Assembly (NCBI GenBank): GCA_039030555.1
Contig: JBCCDY010000004.1
Location: 124,001 to 188,000 of the forward strand
DNA from: JBCCDY01 sp039030555
GTDB lineage: Bacteria > Bacteroidota > Bacteroidia > Cytophagales > Cyclobacteriaceae
Direction of reading: 5' to 3'
Length of the DNA stretch: 64,000 nt
Part shown: positions 61,357 to 64,000 of the stretch, piece after piece
Position numbering within the stretch: position 1 is the first letter of the stretch
How the letters are laid out: each line of letters begins with the position of its first letter
The notes under the pieces: model-generated
What the model was told of the DNA's origin: nothing
Seen by the model: only the letters and a program-made list of their open reading frames with translations
Database searches by the model: none
Translations under genes and position numbers: made by a program

Positions 61357-63657
61357 ATGGAGTCCGCCGAAAAAATAGAGGAAACAATCAAAACTAAAGC
61401 ATCGAAAAAGGAGAGTTTTTGGTCTGACTGGATTCTAAAGACTGAAAACGGACGCCAGAGGTGGTTTTTCAAAAGTTCTGAAAAGGTAGACTCCAAATAT
61501 CTGAATCAAATTCGTCAGGCCTTTTCATTCGATAAAACCAAGAATTCAAACTCAGGAGATCTGGTTTACAGGTTCGAAAAAAAGTCCGTGGAAAGTGTTG
61601 AAGTTCCTTCATGGATGAACGAATCCATTAATTTTAGTAACGGGCGGATTCAGAGGGCTGTAAAGTCGGCATTTAAAGGAATCCATTTCTATTCCAGACT
61701 TCAGACAGAAGATGGTAACTGGCCGGGCGATTACGGTGGCCCTATGTTTTTACTACCTGCTTTGATCATAACATCATACATTACCAAAAAGCCATTTTCA
61801 AAAGAGAAGCAGGCCCTAATGATTCAGTATATGCTGAACCATCAGAATAAAGATGGGGGCTGGGGGCTTCACATCGAGGGGAATTCGACTATGTTCGGAA
61901 CAGTACTTCAATATTGCGCGCTTAGGCTCTTGGAAGTTGATGCTAATAACTCTAACGTTAGAAAAGCGCGCCAGTGGATACTGGAAAATGGCGGAGCCAC
62001 CAACACGCCTTCATGGGGTAAATTCTTCATGGCAGTCCTGGGAATATATGAATGGAAAGGGTGCAACAGTTTAATGCCGGAGCTTTGGCTACTTCCTAAA
62101 TGGGTGGGTATGCACCCATGGAGATACTGGTGCCATGCGAGAATGGTTTATTTGCCCATGTCCTACTGTTTCGGGAAAAAGGTAGTTGGAGAAATAACGC
62201 CCCTGGTTAAAGAACTTCGGGAAGAGATTTACACGGAAAATTATGATAAGATTGATTGGGCTAAATCCAGAAATAAGATCTCAGAGCATGACCGCTTTAA
62301 ACCTGCCCCAAAAGGCTTGAAAGTACTGCTATCGATTCTCAATTTTTATGAAAAGATAGCACTATCCTTCATTCGAAAGAAGTCCGTTTCCTTCGCGATA
62401 GATTATGTAAATGCAGAAGATAAACAAACAAATTTCATAGACATTGGACCCGTCAACCAGATCATCAATTCGCTCTGTGTCTGGGACGCTTATGGAAAAG
62501 ATTCTGAGCCGTTCAAAAAACATGTGGAGCGATGGGATGACTACCTCTGGCTTGCTGAAGATGGGATGAAAATGAACGGTTACAACGGCTCTCAACTGTG
62601 GGACACAGCCTTTGCCGTTCAGGCGATGCATGAGAACAGGTCTGAAGTTCAAAATGAAGAAGCTTTACAAAAAGCGTATTCATACATTGATTATACCCAA
62701 ATTAAAGATGAGGTAGAAGATCGTGAAAAATACTTCCGTCATGCTTCTGTGGGTGGGTGGCCGTTCTCTACTTTAGATCATGGGTGGCCGATTGCTGACT
62801 GCACTGCTGAAGGATTAAAAGCTACGATATCCCTTCATGATCGTCATATTCCGGAACTAAACGACTTACCTAAAATCCCGGAAGAAAGGCTTAAGCAAGC
62901 AGTTGATTTGATCCTTTCTTTTCAAAATAACGACGGCGGCTGGGCCACTTACGAGAATACCAGAGGCGGATCGTGGCTAGAGTATATGAATCCTTCCGAA
63001 GTATTCGGGAAAATTATGGTGGATTATTCCTGGGTAGAATGCACTTCGGCTTGCGTTACGGCACTTCTGGATTACTCTAAGACAAATCAATCTTACAGAA
63101 AAAAAGACATTGATAAAGCCGTAAATCACGGGATTGAATTCATCAAAAACCTTCAGCGCACCGACGGTAGCTGGGTTGGGAACTGGGGAGTGTGTTTTAC
63201 CTATGGGACGTGGTTTGCCATTGAGGCTCTGGTAAAATCCGGAGAACAGCAGTATGATTCAGAAACTGAAGCCAGTGATGCTATTAAAAGAGGATGTGAA
63301 TTTCTTGTAGCTCAACAGCATCCGGACGGGGGCTGGGGTGAATCATATCTTTCCTGTGTAAATGATCGTTATGAGGATGATGAAAAGTCTAACGTTGTGA
63401 ATACAAGCTGGACGCTGCTTTCACTAATGATGGCGAATTATCCGAACAAAGATGTGGTTGACCGAGGAATTGATTATCTAGTTGCAAAGCAGTATGAGAG
63501 CGGAGACTGGCCCCAGCAATCCATATCAGGAGTATTCAATCAGAATTGTATGATTACCTATACTGCTTATCGAAACATATTTCCCATTTGGGCTATAGGA
63601 AGATACACCAAGACGTACTGTAAAAAAATGAGGTACAGGGGAAATAGTAAGCATTAG
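61357..63657 (+). CDS. osc: Oxidosqualene cyclase, cycloartenol-synthase-type active site
   Basis: 766 residues. Cyclises 2,3-oxidosqualene to the first sterol. It has the oxidosqualene cyclase acid motif Asp481-Cys-Thr-Ala-Glu485 (PIADCTAEGLKA), not the DxDD of squalene-hopene cyclase, and several QW repeats (QNKDGGWGLHIEG, QNNDGGWATYE, QRTDGSWVGNWG, QHPDGGWGES). Other family blocks: NGRQRWFF near 31-40, EDGNWPGDYGGPMFLLPALI, PSWGKFFMAVLGIYEW, LPMSYCFGKK, MKMNGYNGSQLWDTAFAVQA and GVFNQNCMITYTAYRNIFPI. Product-determining positions are Tyr409, His475 and Ile479, as in plant cycloartenol synthase (Tyr410/His477/Ile481) and unlike lanosterol synthases (Thr/Cys or Gln/Val). Divergent from the AraC-type gene; the prenyl synthase gene starts 13 bases after it. 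Confidence 0.95.
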   Translation: MESAEKIEETIKTKASKKESFWSDWILKTENGRQRWFFKSSEKVDSKYLNQIRQAFSFDKTKNSNSGDLVYRFEKKSVESVEVPSWMNESINFSNGRIQRAVKSAFKGIHFYSRLQTEDGNWPGDYGGPMFLLPALIITSYITKKPFSKEKQALMIQYMLNHQNKDGGWGLHIEGNSTMFGTVLQYCALRLLEVDANNSNVRKARQWILENGGATNTPSWGKFFMAVLGIYEWKGCNSLMPELWLLPKWVGMHPWRYWCHARMVYLPMSYCFGKKVVGEITPLVKELREEIYTENYDKIDWAKSRNKISEHDRFKPAPKGLKVLLSILNFYEKIALSFIRKKSVSFAIDYVNAEDKQTNFIDIGPVNQIINSLCVWDAYGKDSEPFKKHVERWDDYLWLAEDGMKMNGYNGSQLWDTAFAVQAMHENRSEVQNEEALQKAYSYIDYTQIKDEVEDREKYFRHASVGGWPFSTLDHGWPIADCTAEGLKATISLHDRHIPELNDLPKIPEERLKQAVDLILSFQNNDGGWATYENTRGGSWLEYMNPSEVFGKIMVDYSWVECTSACVTALLDYSKTNQSYRKKDIDKAVNHGIEFIKNLQRTDGSWVGNWGVCFTYGTWFAIEALVKSGEQQYDSETEASDAIKRGCEFLVAQQHPDGGWGESYLSCVNDRYEDDEKSNVVNTSWTLLSLMMANYPNKDVVDRGIDYLVAKQYESGDWPQQSISGVFNQNCMITYTAYRNIFPIWAIGRYTKTYCKKMRYRGNSKH

Positions 63658-63669
63658 AATTTAAAGAAA

Positions 63670-64000
63670 ATGAACTTGGAAACGACCCATATTTATAACA
63701 CATCGGAATTACTGGAGCTTTATGATAAAGCCTTCGATGGCATTCAGTTCAGTGAGCAGAATGACCAGACCTACAGGGCAGTATATTATTTTCTATCACT
63801 GAAAGGAAAACGTATTCGTCCTTTGTTGCTAATGCATGCCAACCAGATGTTTGGAGGGGATGTGGAGCAGACCCTCTCGCCAGCTTTTGGAGTAGAGTTA
63901 TTTCACAACTTCACGCTCGTCCATGACGACATTATGGATGAAGCTGATATCCGAAGAGGATTTCCGACGGTACACAAAAAATTCAACGAAGGAACCGCCA
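63670..64000 (+). CDS. Isoprenyl diphosphate synthase, 3' end outside window
   Basis: About 110 residues visible from the ATG at 63670. The family's YFLSLKGKRIRPLLLMHANQ and the first Asp-rich motif with context FHNFTLVHDDIMDEADIRRG are present, followed by the start of PTVHKKFNEGTA. Condenses isopentenyl diphosphate with allylic diphosphates. The residue five before DDIMD is Phe, which tends to restrict chain length, but product (farnesyl or geranylgeranyl) cannot be fixed from this fragment. Starts 13 bases after the cyclase stop, so it probably provides the C15 precursor for squalene synthase. Confidence 0.9.
   Translation, partial: MNLETTHIYNTSELLELYDKAFDGIQFSEQNDQTYRAVYYFLSLKGKRIRPLLLMHANQMFGGDVEQTLSPAFGVELFHNFTLVHDDIMDEADIRRGFPTVHKKFNEGTA

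Noticed and set aside
61357..63657. Squalene-hopene cyclase as identity of the cyclase
   Set aside because: The catalytic motif is DCTAE, not DxDD, and N-terminal and C-terminal blocks match oxidosqualene cyclases; squalene epoxidase is also present.
1..64000. CRISPR arrays, tRNA/rRNA genes, insertion sequences or prophage
   Set aside because: No regularly spaced repeats, cloverleaf-type segments, transposase or phage proteins were recognised, although a structure search for small RNAs could not be run.

Overview
The window is chromosomal DNA from a low-GC member of the Bacteroidota, most likely an aerobic, probably marine, cytophaga-type bacterium. The evidence is: promoters of the TTG / TAnnTTTG type that is specific to this phylum, a single long S10-spc-alpha ribosomal cluster with Bacteroidota-style proteins (zinc-free L36 and S14, L17 with a long acidic tail), an LptD of the Bacteroidota type, a long PurF-like amidophosphoribosyltransferase, and a split complex I cluster (nuoHIJKLMN without nuoA-G). 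I cannot name the genus.

Layout. 0-18 kb: envelope and housekeeping genes (N-acetylmuramoyl-L-alanine amidase cut by the window edge, lptD, lysS, proline dehydrogenase, aroB, aroA, a metal/cobalamin-type binding protein, an M42 aminopeptidase, an acyl-CoA carboxylase beta subunit, a Ppx/GppA phosphatase, an Ldh-type dehydrogenase, an outer membrane barrel, a DivIC/FtsB-like protein, eno, carA). 18-36 kb: rpsL-rpsG-fusA-rpsJ, then rplC through rplQ, all on the minus strand. A strong terminator and a new phylum-type promoter separate rpsJ from rplC, and another promoter sits between rpsN and rpsH. 36-46 kb: a DUF3467 protein, a PlsC-type acyltransferase, a small unknown gene, then nuoHIJKLMN on the plus strand. 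46-50 kb: PurF-like protein, AI-2E-type permease, a coiled-coil lipoprotein and a secreted protein of unknown function.

50-64 kb is the striking part: a sterol biosynthesis island. It encodes a DHCR24-type sterol delta-24 reductase, an extended SDR, a Rieske oxygenase, a eukaryote-like squalene epoxidase, a eukaryote-like squalene synthase, a membrane-anchored AraC-type regulator, an oxidosqualene cyclase (DCTAE motif, not the DxDD of squalene-hopene cyclase) and the start of an isoprenyl diphosphate synthase. Together they predict prenyl diphosphate -> squalene -> 2,3-oxidosqualene -> cyclized sterol -> side-chain reduced and possibly C-4 demethylated sterol. The three residues that separate cycloartenol from lanosterol synthases read Tyr409/His475/Ile479, the cycloartenol-type set. 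CYP51, C-14 reductase and redox partners are not in the window and may lie beyond 64 kb or elsewhere. Interspersed are an MFS transporter, a solitary amino-acid-type binding protein, a GNAT acetyltransferase and a decayed partial copy of that GNAT gene.

No tRNA, rRNA, CRISPR array, insertion sequence or phage gene was recognised.
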